From Ignavibacteria bacterium UBA4661 (lineage in GTDB: Bacteria > Bacteroidota > Ignavibacteria > Kapaibacteriales > UBA4661), in assembly GCA_002405405.1 (NCBI GenBank), contig DHLT01000175.1, forward strand, positions 4,819 to 14,241: 9,423 bases of DNA, read 5' to 3'. The position numbers were made by a program, and so were the translations under genes. The notes beneath the pieces are model-generated. The model was not told the DNA's origin. It was given only the letters and a program-made list of their open reading frames with translations, and searched no databases. Every line of letters starts with the position of its first letter. Position 1 is the first letter of the stretch. Shown in pieces: positions 1-5,965 of the stretch.

Positions 1-711
1 ATGATTGACAGCACCCGCTCCCCACTGTTCACGCGATATATATGTGGGACGTGCTATAGGGCGATTAAGTGTTTGAGTAATTGTATTACGACTTGCATCA
101 TCTTTTGCTATCGGCACACTGATGGTATTACCTGCATTATCACGTGGAGCAAGCATAATACGTTCGGCAGTTTCATTATCTACGGCAGGATCGATACACA
201 GAATATCACATTGCTTCAGCATCGGTGTTTTATGCATAATGGTCGAACGCATTTCAATCTTGTATTGCAAAAATTGTGTGGTTTTATCTGCAAACATCAG
301 TTGATATACCGTTTTTCCTGCAATCATTTCACCCTCTGCAAAAGGTGCCATCACTTGATAATCTGACCAGACCTTACCATCGGATGAAGTCCGCACCGAC
401 ACGATATAATTTTCGAGTGCTGATTCTGCATACTGCAATGTCAAAGCGTATCCCAAAAATGGTTCAATCTTTGTCAGTGGCACAGTAATAGGAGCAGATT
501 CAAGTGTTGCACTCACGACTGACTGCGACTTCGTCAAACCCTTTTCGGTGGCAGATATAGATGACTCATAGCGCATATTGTGCCGCGATTGAACAAGTGA
601 AAAGTCATTTTGAATGTGCGCAGTTCTTTGTGCAACAAGCCTTGGAGAGAACCAAAAACTAAGAATCATACACACACCAAACATCGTAGCAGAACAATGT
701 ATCAATCGCAT
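1..711 (-). CDS. Secreted PGRP/N-acetylmuramoyl-L-alanine amidase-family protein, N-terminal part (3' end beyond window)
   Basis: The minus-strand frame is open from an ATG at 711 to the window edge (237 codons, no stop), so the protein is cut by the window and not by mutation. Residues 1-27 look like a Sec signal peptide: hydrophobic MFGVCMILSFWF, then a possible cleavage site after LVA. Residues of about 65-160 are rich in predicted beta strand and include VRTSSDGKVWSDY, a pattern I associate with the accessory beta domain that precedes the catalytic domain in bacterial PGRP-type amidases. The last visible residues, RPTYISREQWGA (221-232), match the entry motif of the peptidoglycan recognition protein/Amidase_2 fold. 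The zinc ligands and catalytic residues would lie outside the window, so activity cannot be judged. If active, it would cleave the MurNAc-L-Ala bond in the periplasm or outside the cell. GGGGG at 716-720 could serve as a weak ribosome binding site. The gene follows the phosphatase gene by 73 bp on the same strand. Confidence 0.8.
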   Translation of the reverse strand, partial: MRLIHCSATMFGVCMILSFWFSPRLVAQRTAHIQNDFSLVQSRHNMRYESSISATEKGLTKSQSVVSATLESAPITVPLTKIEPFLGYALTLQYAESALENYIVSVRTSSDGKVWSDYQVMAPFAEGEMIAGKTVYQLMFADKTTQFLQYKIEMRSTIMHKTPMLKQCDILCIDPAVDNETAERIMLAPRDNAGNTISVPIAKDDASRNTITQTLNRPIARPTYISREQWGAGAVNH

Positions 712-784
712 AGTGCCCCCATAGCCAAACAGAAAAAATAGACGATAATTTATACGTAGAAGTTCAATTGCAGCGCACTACAAA

Positions 785-2020
785 TTACGATGCCATTCGT
801 TTGATAACAATAATCGTTTTATCATCAGTATAAGCGGAATTCACGCTGAATCGCTCCACCTCTTCAATACACAAATGAGCTATTTCTCGTGCAGTACGAT
901 GGGCATGTTTACGAATGATAGAGCGCAAGCGTTGTTCTCCAAATTGCTTTGTTCTGGAGTTTTGTGCCTCAACAATACCATCGGTGTACAAGCAAAGAAT
1001 ATCACCGGACATCATGTTGATATTTTCAACTCCGAAACGCTGATCCGGCATAATACCGAGTACTGTCCCGGTTGCAGGCAATTCATAAAAACTTTTGGTT
1101 CGTGAACGATAATGTAATGGCAGACAGTGTCCTGCATTAGCAAACATCACTAAACCATTTTTCGAGGTTGTTAATTCTACATAACAAAGCGATACAAAAC
1201 GTTCGTATGTAAAGGTCTCACAGAGCAGTGTATTTACTCGTGCAATGAGAGAAGAAATTTTGGTATCGAAACCAACACCCATACGAATCGCACCGGACAC
1301 AAAAAGTGCTTGAATTGCCGCCGGAAGTCCCTTGCTTGCCGCATCGCTAATGACAATACCCAGGCGCTCTTCAAATTGCGCCGCTTGCAAATAATCAAAA
1401 TAATCTCCTCCTACGACACGATCCGGTATCGAAATACCAAATAGTTCATAATCATTGAAGGTTTTTGCGTGATCAGGTAAAAGTCGGCGTTGAATATCCC
1501 ACGCTTGCTTAAGATCTTTTTCGATGATCTCCTGCTCTTTTTCGGTATGAATTTCCTTGATGCGAACATTCACCGCATTACGGATCACATTGATCGTATT
1601 GACAAAGTCAACAGCAAACTCTGCGGCACTGAAGCCAATAGCAAATTCACATAGTTTATGGTTTTCACGTTTAATTAACGAGCCAATACCTGTTACACAA
1701 TACAAGAATATTCCACTAGCGCGGAGGACTTCATCTGTTTCATGGAAGGTACCGGTTTTACGTTCGGATAATGTCTTGAAGACCGGATATTCTTCGACGG
1801 TGAGTTTATAATCATCGGGAATCGGTTGTAATGACCCATACTGATAGGCAATCGTATATGCCGCCTCAGTTGGATGCAATTGCCACACACGAGTACCGGT
1901 AATATTAAAATCGGAACGATCTACAATTTCACGAACAAGCGACATAAGTAAGTCCATCTCCGTTGCAAATTGTCCGGAAATATACTTGTTCACGATACGA
2001 AGAATATCTCGTTGTGTCAT
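785..2020 (-). CDS. PP2C-type serine phosphatase (SpoIIE/RsbU family) with GAF-like N-terminal region
   Basis: This 411-aa soluble protein has no signal peptide or membrane segment. Residues of about 1-155 form a GAF-like sensory region (tentative). A charged helix at 155-180 ends in AWDIQRRLLP, the usual linker preceding SpoIIE-type phosphatase domains. The phosphatase domain fills 181-411. Visible metal-site motifs are VVGGDYFDY (D206), ISDAASKG (D226), NAGH (295-298), LYTDGIVEAQN (D347) and TDDKTIIVIK (D399/D400), so all the expected acidic residues are present and it should be an active Mn/Mg-dependent phosphoserine/threonine phosphatase. Family members usually dephosphorylate STAS-domain anti-sigma antagonists in partner-switching pathways, but no STAS, anti-sigma or sigma gene lies in this window, so the substrate is unknown. 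The ATG start is preceded by a T-rich stretch without a Shine-Dalgarno sequence. Upstream lie a tandem repeat and trmD. Confidence 0.92.
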   Translation of the reverse strand: MTQRDILRIVNKYISGQFATEMDLLMSLVREIVDRSDFNITGTRVWQLHPTEAAYTIAYQYGSLQPIPDDYKLTVEEYPVFKTLSERKTGTFHETDEVLRASGIFLYCVTGIGSLIKRENHKLCEFAIGFSAAEFAVDFVNTINVIRNAVNVRIKEIHTEKEQEIIEKDLKQAWDIQRRLLPDHAKTFNDYELFGISIPDRVVGGDYFDYLQAAQFEERLGIVISDAASKGLPAAIQALFVSGAIRMGVGFDTKISSLIARVNTLLCETFTYERFVSLCYVELTTSKNGLVMFANAGHCLPLHYRSRTKSFYELPATGTVLGIMPDQRFGVENINMMSGDILCLYTDGIVEAQNSRTKQFGEQRLRSIIRKHAHRTAREIAHLCIEEVERFSVNSAYTDDKTIIVIKRMAS

Positions 2021-2039
2021 AGAGTAAAAGCAAAAGAAT

Positions 2040-2138
2040 AGTCTGTCTAGCAGTACTTAAAATTCAAAGAGCAGTCTGCCTAGCAGTACTTAAAATTCAA
2101 AGAGCAGTCTGCCTAGCAATACTAAAAATTCAATAAGT
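2040..2138. repeat. Three-copy 33-bp tandem direct repeat overlapping the trmD 3' end
   Basis: Three adjacent 33-bp units occupy 2040-2072, 2073-2105 and 2106-2138. On the plus strand each begins AGTCTG(C/T)CTAGCA and continues ATACT or GTACT into an A-rich AATTCAA segment. Copies 1 and 2 differ at one visible position (T/C in AGTCTGTC/AGTCTGCC). Copy 3 is more diverged and contains the last codons and TAG stop of trmD (2122-2124). The period is exactly 11 codons, so on the minus strand all copies keep the trmD frame: LNF-stop-YC-stop in trmD itself becomes LNFKYC-stop in the two extra copies. The simplest reading is duplication of the trmD tail by slippage or unequal exchange. There are no spacers, so it is not CRISPR. 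Confidence 0.95.
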
Positions 2139-2808
2139 CGGGGCGACGTTCACGGGTTTTTTGCAATGCTTGCTCTTCACGCCATGCGGCAATTCGCTGA
2201 TGATTACCAGATTGAAGAACTTCCGGAACACCCATACCGCGAAACTCCGCCGGACGAGAATAATGCAGGTAATCGAGTATTCCTTCTTGAAAAGAATCCG
2301 TAAGAGCTGCCTCAATATCGTGGAGTACACCGGGCAATAAACGTACAACAGCATCAATAACAACTAAAGCCGGTAATTCACCACCGGTTAATACATAGTC
2401 CCCAATCGAGATTTCTTGTGTTACTAACACATCACGAATACGCTGATCGATTCCTTTGTAGTGTCCTGCAAGCAAAATAAGATTATGCTTGAGCGACAAA
2501 GTATTCGCAATAGATTGCGTGAACTGCTCTCCATCGGTTGTTTAAAAAATAACTTCATCATAGACACGCTCGGCTTGCAATTTCTCAACACAAGCGAATA
2601 CAGGTTCACATTGTAAAATCATGCCTGCACCACCACCAAATGGAACATCATCGATCTTATGCCATTTTCCTATGCCATAATCATGCAAATTATGCACAAT
2701 AATTTCGGCATGTCCTTGCTCCTGTGCCCTACCCATAATACTCGCCATAAGTGGTTCGCGTACAATATCCGGCACAGCGGTAATCAAATCAATGCGAATG
2801 TGCGGCAT
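2122..2808 (-). pseudogene. trmD: tRNA (guanine-N1-)-methyltransferase TrmD, interrupted by one in-frame TAA
   Basis: Together the two open segments give a full-length TrmD of 228 codon positions (family about 225-250). TrmD is a SpoU-TrmD (SPOUT) knot enzyme that methylates G37 of several tRNAs with S-adenosylmethionine and prevents +1 frameshifting. Codons 1-88 (2808-2545) carry the N-terminal part with KIDDVPFGGGAGM (51-63). TAA at 2542-2544 is codon 89. Codons 90-228 (2541-2125) carry [39 protein letters not shown] and RRPDLL. Both halves share one reading frame, so this is a nonsense codon and not a frameshift. It falls in the VI(Y/F)xxP-G segment that forms part of the cofactor-binding knot, and the usual Pro two codons later is Thr (T91). 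The rest shows no decay. Possible explanations are a recent nonsense mutation, a sequencing or assembly error, or suppression/readthrough. A split enzyme restarting at TTG 2499 seems unlikely. GGGGAG at 2814-2819 is a good ribosome binding site. Confidence 0.87.
2542..2544 (-). other. In-frame TAA stop at codon 89 of trmD
   Basis: The minus strand reads GTT ATT TTT TAA ACA ACC GAT GGA. Aligned with the remembered family pattern VI(F/Y)-x-(T/S)-P-(D/Q)-G, the TAA occupies the x position with no gap on either side. One base change (for example TAA to TTA) restores an open frame. It lies next to a run of six T and three A, where errors are common, but a pure run-length error would change the frame, which is not what is seen. 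Confidence 0.9.
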
Positions 2809-2813
2809 ATATT

Positions 2814-2819
2814 CTCCCC
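2814..2819 (-). promoter_or_regulatory. Ribosome binding site of trmD
   Basis: The minus strand shows GGGGAG five bases before the ATG at 2808. It is one of very few Shine-Dalgarno-like sequences in this window, and it fixes the trmD start, which also matches the conserved N-terminus of the family. Confidence 0.6.
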
Positions 2820-2847
2820 AACGACCAATACAACAATCTTCAATACT

Positions 2848-3369
2848 CTATGCAGTTTTTGCTTTTTCAGAACCATGTCGACGCTGAACTTCTTTCAACT
2901 GCTCACGATTTTTTAGGCGTTGTTCACGGCGCAGACCCGCCATCTCAAAACGGCGCTTTTCTTCATCTGTTTCGGCGGTCAATGGTGGCACAGGTATGGG
3001 TTTACCATATTGGTCGATTGCTACAAAAGTCAGATAAGCACGGCTTGAAACAGCTGTTGTTGCATTGAGGGGATCTTGCCGAATAATTTTGACACCTACT
3101 TCGATTGAGGTAGTAAATGCGCGATTTACACAAGCATGAAGCGTCACAATATGCCCCAAGCGAATCGGCTCTAAAAACGCAATTTCATCAACCGATGCGG
3201 TTACACAGACACGATTTGTATGTTTCATTGCGGCAAGTGCAGCGGCAATATCAATCCAGTGCATCAAGCGCCCTCCCATAAGATTACCTAATTGATTAGT
3301 ATCATCAGGAAGAACTAATTGCGTCATAACAACCGCGGAATCGCTAGGCTTACGAAGTGGATAACTCAT
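2848..3369 (-). CDS. Acyl-CoA thioesterase, hotdog fold (YciA/ACOT family)
   Basis: This 173-aa cytoplasmic protein should hydrolyse acyl-CoA to free acid and CoA. Residues 10-130 form one hotdog domain. The segment LPDDTNQLGNLMGGRLMHWIDIAAALAA (20-47) is the family signature: N25 and D40 sit at the positions used as catalytic Asn/Asp residues in YciA/ACOT enzymes, and GNLMGG contributes to the CoA site. RVCVTASVDEIAFLEPIRLG (53-72) is the second conserved block. The last 45 residues are a highly charged helix (EEKRRFEMAGLRREQRLKNR...), a tail also common in family members. The chain-length preference cannot be read from sequence. The gene lies 39 bp before trmD and 96 bp after bamD on the same strand, which suggests co-transcription. 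The ATG at 3369 fits the usual family N-terminus. Confidence 0.9.
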   Translation of the reverse strand: MSYPLRKPSDSAVVMTQLVLPDDTNQLGNLMGGRLMHWIDIAAALAAMKHTNRVCVTASVDEIAFLEPIRLGHIVTLHACVNRAFTTSIEVGVKIIRQDPLNATTAVSSRAYLTFVAIDQYGKPIPVPPLTAETDEEKRRFEMAGLRREQRLKNREQLKEVQRRHGSEKAKTA

Positions 3370-3394
3370 AATAATGTATGATAGAGTAGTAAGA

Positions 3395-3440
3395 GGAATC
3401 GTGTTGTACGATATAGATAAAAAATTCTTGTATGCAACAA
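3395..3440 (-). promoter_or_regulatory. Possible promoter upstream of the thioesterase-trmD genes
   Basis: In the 96-bp gap after bamD, the minus strand reads TTGCAT, 16 bases, then TATATC, a moderate sigma70-like pair. Bacteroidota often use a different -33/-7 pattern, so this is only a weak candidate. Confidence 0.2.
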
Positions 3441-3465
3441 ATAGGACTTATGTTCACCATTCTAT

Positions 3466-4383
3466 TTATTGTTTTTTCGTGGCGGTTGAATCAGCTTTTT
3501 GTTGCTCTGCTTTTTGTCGCATGATCTCTGTTTGCTTTGCTAATTCTGTTTGTTTCCGCTCAGCTTCTTTTTGTTTCTGTTCGCCAATTTTTAATTTTTC
3601 TTCGGTATCGTTTACATCAGAAGCATACTCACCTTGAGGAAAACGTTGACGGTACAAACGAATGGTTTCTGTTGCCTCAGCAAAACGGCGCACACGTACT
3701 TGCATTGCTGCTTTCATCGCAAGACAACGCTCGATCAAGGATGATTCCGGATAATCGTTCAATACAGCATCAAGATAAATAATGACCGAGCGCGGTGCTT
3801 CGAGCTTTGTATACAGCAATGCCGTCGAAAACACATTACGTGCAATTTTATCGCGCAGTTCGAGAATACGTTTGCCGGCTTCATTGGCAAGCGAATCTTT
3901 CGGATATATTGCCCGAAATTCCTCAAAAGATTTAATGGCTTGACGCGTGTAGTCTTGATCACGATCAGCCGGAGGTGATAGTTCGTAATAAGACATCGCT
4001 GCTTTGTATAACGACGACATACCATACTCGCTACTAGGAAACTGTTTACGAAGCTGATTGAAATTGTACGATGCTAAAATGAATTCTCGCTTGCGGAAAT
4101 GTAATTCAGCGATGTAATATTGTGCATCATCTGCGAAAGGACTTGCAGGGAATTGTAATTTCAGTACATCCAAATGCTTTTGTGCAGGAATCCATTCTTC
4201 TTCGTCAATAAAATCTTTAGCACGTTTGAAAAGTTGCTCAGCAGTCAATCCCGGTGGAACAATACTCTTAGAAGCAGAACAACTTTCGACAAACAGACTA
4301 ACCACGATGATTCCGGCAATAAAGAACCCGGAACGTACCGTACAGACTAATCTCAATAAATATACAATGTGCGACAAAGTCAT
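3466..4383 (-). CDS. bamD: BamD-like outer-membrane assembly lipoprotein with TPR repeats
   Basis: This 305-aa protein begins with a basic region, a hydrophobic segment (FFIAGIIVVSLFVES, 20-34) and C35 in the sequence VESC, consistent with a lipobox for lipidation. Residues of about 45-255 are helical tetratricopeptide-type repeats, with motifs such as AQKHLDVLKLQFPASPFADDAQYYIAELHFRK and the BamD hallmark SPPADRDQDYTRQAIKSFEEF (136-156). BamD is the lipoprotein partner of BamA in folding outer-membrane beta barrels and sits on the periplasmic face of the outer membrane. The tail from about 259 to 305 is a K/E/Q-rich, probably coiled-coil extension that goes beyond the TPR core. No Shine-Dalgarno sequence precedes the ATG. 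The gene is the first of the leftward set and is divergent from the signalling cassette. A general YbgF/TPR lipoprotein is the main alternative. Confidence 0.85.
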   Translation of the reverse strand: MTLSHIVYLLRLVCTVRSGFFIAGIIVVSLFVESCSASKSIVPPGLTAEQLFKRAKDFIDEEEWIPAQKHLDVLKLQFPASPFADDAQYYIAELHFRKREFILASYNFNQLRKQFPSSEYGMSSLYKAAMSYYELSPPADRDQDYTRQAIKSFEEFRAIYPKDSLANEAGKRILELRDKIARNVFSTALLYTKLEAPRSVIIYLDAVLNDYPESSLIERCLAMKAAMQVRVRRFAEATETIRLYRQRFPQGEYASDVNDTEEKLKIGEQKQKEAERKQTELAKQTEIMRQKAEQQKADSTATKKQ

Positions 4384-4418
4384 AGTAAAATGAAGTACAA
4401 TCAGAGAAAACGAATAAA

Positions 4419-4424
4419 ATTATA
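4419..4424 (-). promoter_or_regulatory. Candidate -10 box for bamD
   Basis: The minus strand reads TATAAT 36 bp before the bamD ATG. The palindrome at 4433-4445 lies immediately upstream, over the spacer/-35 region, and no recognisable TTGACA is seen. Weak to moderate evidence. Confidence 0.35.
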
Positions 4425-4432
4425 TTTTAGAA

Positions 4433-4445
4433 CCGTAAATTACGG
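4433..4445. promoter_or_regulatory. Palindrome CCGTAA-A-TTACGG, possible operator
   Basis: This perfect 6-bp-arm palindrome sits in the divergent intergenic region, just upstream of the candidate bamD -10 box. Its core TAAATTAC recurs in the second palindrome at 4485-4504. A dimeric regulator could bind here, but I do not recognise the motif as that of a known family. Confidence 0.45.
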
Positions 4446-4484
4446 CTTTCGTCGGGTTTTGGCACATCCTCGAATCATTTTTAT

Positions 4485-4504
4485 GGTATAAATTACCTTA
4501 TACC
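4485..4504. promoter_or_regulatory. Inverted repeat GGTATAA-N6-TTATACC, possible operator
   Basis: Perfect 7-bp arms flank ATTACC. A shorter nested palindrome, GGTA-TAAAT-TACC, covers 4485-4497. Its centre is 52 bp from the centre of the palindrome at 4433-4445, close to five helical turns. No T-run follows on either strand, so a terminator is unlikely. Confidence 0.45.
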
Positions 4505-4587
4505 TCCTTACAGCGGGATAAAGGAAACTTGCGTGGAAAATTTATCTACTCTTAAAAAAATCCGATATATTGAGTAGTCGTTAATGT

Positions 4588-4593
4588 TATAAT
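4588..4593 (+). promoter_or_regulatory. Candidate -10 box for the signalling cassette
   Basis: A perfect TATAAT lies 52 bp upstream of the ATG at 4646. The only TTGAnn upstream (4570-4575) is 12 bp away, too close for a standard -35. TCAGTTTG at 4596-4603 is a one-mismatch match to the Bacteroidota -7 consensus TAnnTTTG. Which of the two is used cannot be decided from sequence. Confidence 0.4.
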
Positions 4594-4645
4594 ACTCAGT
4601 TTGTACGTGCGTGTCGTTTCCCACTTTTGTTGATTATTGGATTCT

Positions 4646-4963
4646 ATGCCTAAAGTTGTTCCTGTTGAAGATGTTGTCGCTGGTATGATTACTGCCGAAC
4701 CGGTTCGTAATTCTGTCGGACAGACATTGCTTGGCGCAGATGTTGAATTGACTGAGCGTCATGCGAATCTCTTACGTACATGGGGTGTCAAAACCCTTAT
4801 TGTTAAAGCAGATGCAACAGAAGGTGCGATAGAAATCAGCGACGAAATGCGTGCTGCTGCAGAGGAGCATTTGTATACGCGAACTTCATGGCGACCGCGC
4901 AATGATGTTGAAGCCGTATTATTTAGTTTTGCTATTGAACGTGTTGCAACGCAGACAAAGTAG
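4646..4963 (+). CDS. Small conserved protein, DUF3391-like domain of HD-GYP/HDOD loci
   Basis: This 105-aa soluble protein starts MPKVVPVEDVVAGMITAEPV. The pattern V-x-D-V-x-x-GM-x-x-x-x-PV, then G-x-x-LL-x-x-x-x-x-LT, then L-x-x-WGV-x-x-L-x-V resembles the small beta-rich domain (DUF3391-like) at the N-terminus of many HD-GYP phosphodiesterases. Here it stands alone and is followed by an HDOD protein gene 123 bp downstream, so a partnership is a reasonable inference. The C-terminal 40 residues are predominantly helical. I chose the ATG at 4646. An in-frame TTG at 4637 would add three residues but has no better ribosome binding site. The function is unknown. Confidence 0.75.
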   Translation: MPKVVPVEDVVAGMITAEPVRNSVGQTLLGADVELTERHANLLRTWGVKTLIVKADATEGAIEISDEMRAAAEEHLYTRTSWRPRNDVEAVLFSFAIERVATQTK

Positions 4964-5000
4964 GGCGTTGAGTTAACATTGTAATGCTATGCGTTTTTTG

Positions 5001-5015
5001 ATGTGTAATTCACAT
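5001..5015. promoter_or_regulatory. Inverted repeat ATGTG-N5-CACAT upstream of the HDOD gene
   Basis: Perfect 5-bp arms surround TAATT in the 123-bp gap between the small protein and the HDOD gene. The TGTG...CACA form recalls CRP/FNR-type half-sites, although the usual spacing differs. A second short inverted repeat (GAGTG-N7-CACTC, 5022-5038) follows. These could be regulatory or chance. Confidence 0.25.
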
Positions 5016-5086
5016 GTTGAAGAGTGATCGTGACACTCAAGCAAATAAGTACAAGGCAATTTCTTTCTTCTTTCTGAGCTATTCCC

Positions 5087-5935
5087 GTGATTTCTGCAAA
5101 AAACCTTATCGATAAAGTTCAAGAACTGCCAACTCTTCCGACGATTTATACTGCGCTGACGGAAGCAATGGCAAATCCGCGCTCAACTATCAATGATATT
5201 GCCAATATCATTATGTCGGACAAAGCATCGACACTAAAAGTTCTAAAACTTGCCAATTCTGCGATGTATGGCCTCTCCGGTCGTATTGATACGGTGTCGA
5301 AGGCAATCTTTTATATTGGCTCGGAAGAAATTAAAAATTTGATTGCGGCAATGTCGATCATTGGCATGTTCTCCACACAGAAAAAAGCAACTATGCCCTT
5401 TAGCATTGTAGATATGTGGAAGCACTCTATTGCTGTTGGCATTATTTCACGTCAACTTGCCGAAGCAAGTGGAATCGTCAATCTTGAAAGTTATTTTATT
5501 TCAGGTATTGTTCATGATATCGGCAAAGTACTCTTTTACGAATATGCTGATGTAGAGTACTCTGCTACGCACCGCTATGCTATTGAAAACCGCGTTCACA
5601 TTAGCGAAGCAGAACGTGAAATTCTTGGCATCTCGCACATGGTCATTGGTGAAGTTATTTCTGAGAAATGGAAACTCCCTGCGACAATTCGTAATGTTAT
5701 TCGCTACCATGAGGTTGGAACATTCAACAATGCTCCCGATCAACTCATCGGCACAGTATGTCTTGCCAATGCTACTGCTCGTCTTTTAGAGCTTGGCTAT
5801 GGTTGCGACGATATTGTTGAGACACCCAACGAAGAGTTATGGAAATCAATCTCGGTTTCCAAAAATGATATGTCTGCTGTCTTGCAAAAGACCATCTATA
5901 TTTATGAAGAAACCGTAAAACTGCTCTTGAGCTAA
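5087..5935 (+). CDS. HDOD domain signalling protein
   Basis: This 282-aa cytoplasmic protein consists almost entirely of one HDOD domain. It starts with the family pattern LPTLPTIYTALTEAM (14-28), then SDKASTLKVLKLANSAMYG (44-62) and AIFYIGSEEIKNLI (73-86). The HD-like half keeps H113 (WKHS), H143/D144 (GIVHDIGK), H184 (GISHMVIGE) and H208 (RYHE). HDOD proteins are thought to act as scaffolds or regulators in two-component and c-di-GMP signalling and not as proven hydrolases, so no catalytic claim is made. The start is GTG: an in-frame TGA at 5075-5077 excludes longer forms, and the family N-terminus follows directly. No Shine-Dalgarno sequence is visible. The kinase gene begins 30 bp downstream, so the two are very likely co-transcribed. 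Confidence 0.93.
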   Translation: MISAKNLIDKVQELPTLPTIYTALTEAMANPRSTINDIANIIMSDKASTLKVLKLANSAMYGLSGRIDTVSKAIFYIGSEEIKNLIAAMSIIGMFSTQKKATMPFSIVDMWKHSIAVGIISRQLAEASGIVNLESYFISGIVHDIGKVLFYEYADVEYSATHRYAIENRVHISEAEREILGISHMVIGEVISEKWKLPATIRNVIRYHEVGTFNNAPDQLIGTVCLANATARLLELGYGCDDIVETPNEELWKSISVSKNDMSAVLQKTIYIYEETVKLLLS

Positions 5936-5965
5936 TCTCTCCGTATTGACGATTTCTTTTGAAAT

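Noticed and set aside
1..488. Plus-strand open frames at the left edge (1-366, 122-304, 276-488)
   Set aside because: They are antisense to the amidase-family gene, have Cys/His-rich, low-quality translations without recognisable domains, and lack start signals.
2040..2138. CRISPR array
   Set aside because: The 33-bp units abut with no spacers, and one unit overlaps the trmD coding end.
2542..2544. Genetic code in which TAA is a sense codon
   Set aside because: The phosphatase, bamD and HDOD genes all end at TAA at the expected family length, so TAA works as a stop here.
2535..2560. Programmed frameshift at the T6-A3 run in trmD
   Set aside because: The two trmD halves are in the same frame (the 42 bases between the segments are divisible by three), so a -1 or +1 shift would leave the good frame instead of restoring it.
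4485..4504. Rho-independent terminator
   Set aside because: The inverted repeat is AT-rich with no T-run following on either strand, and it lies between divergent genes where no terminator is needed.
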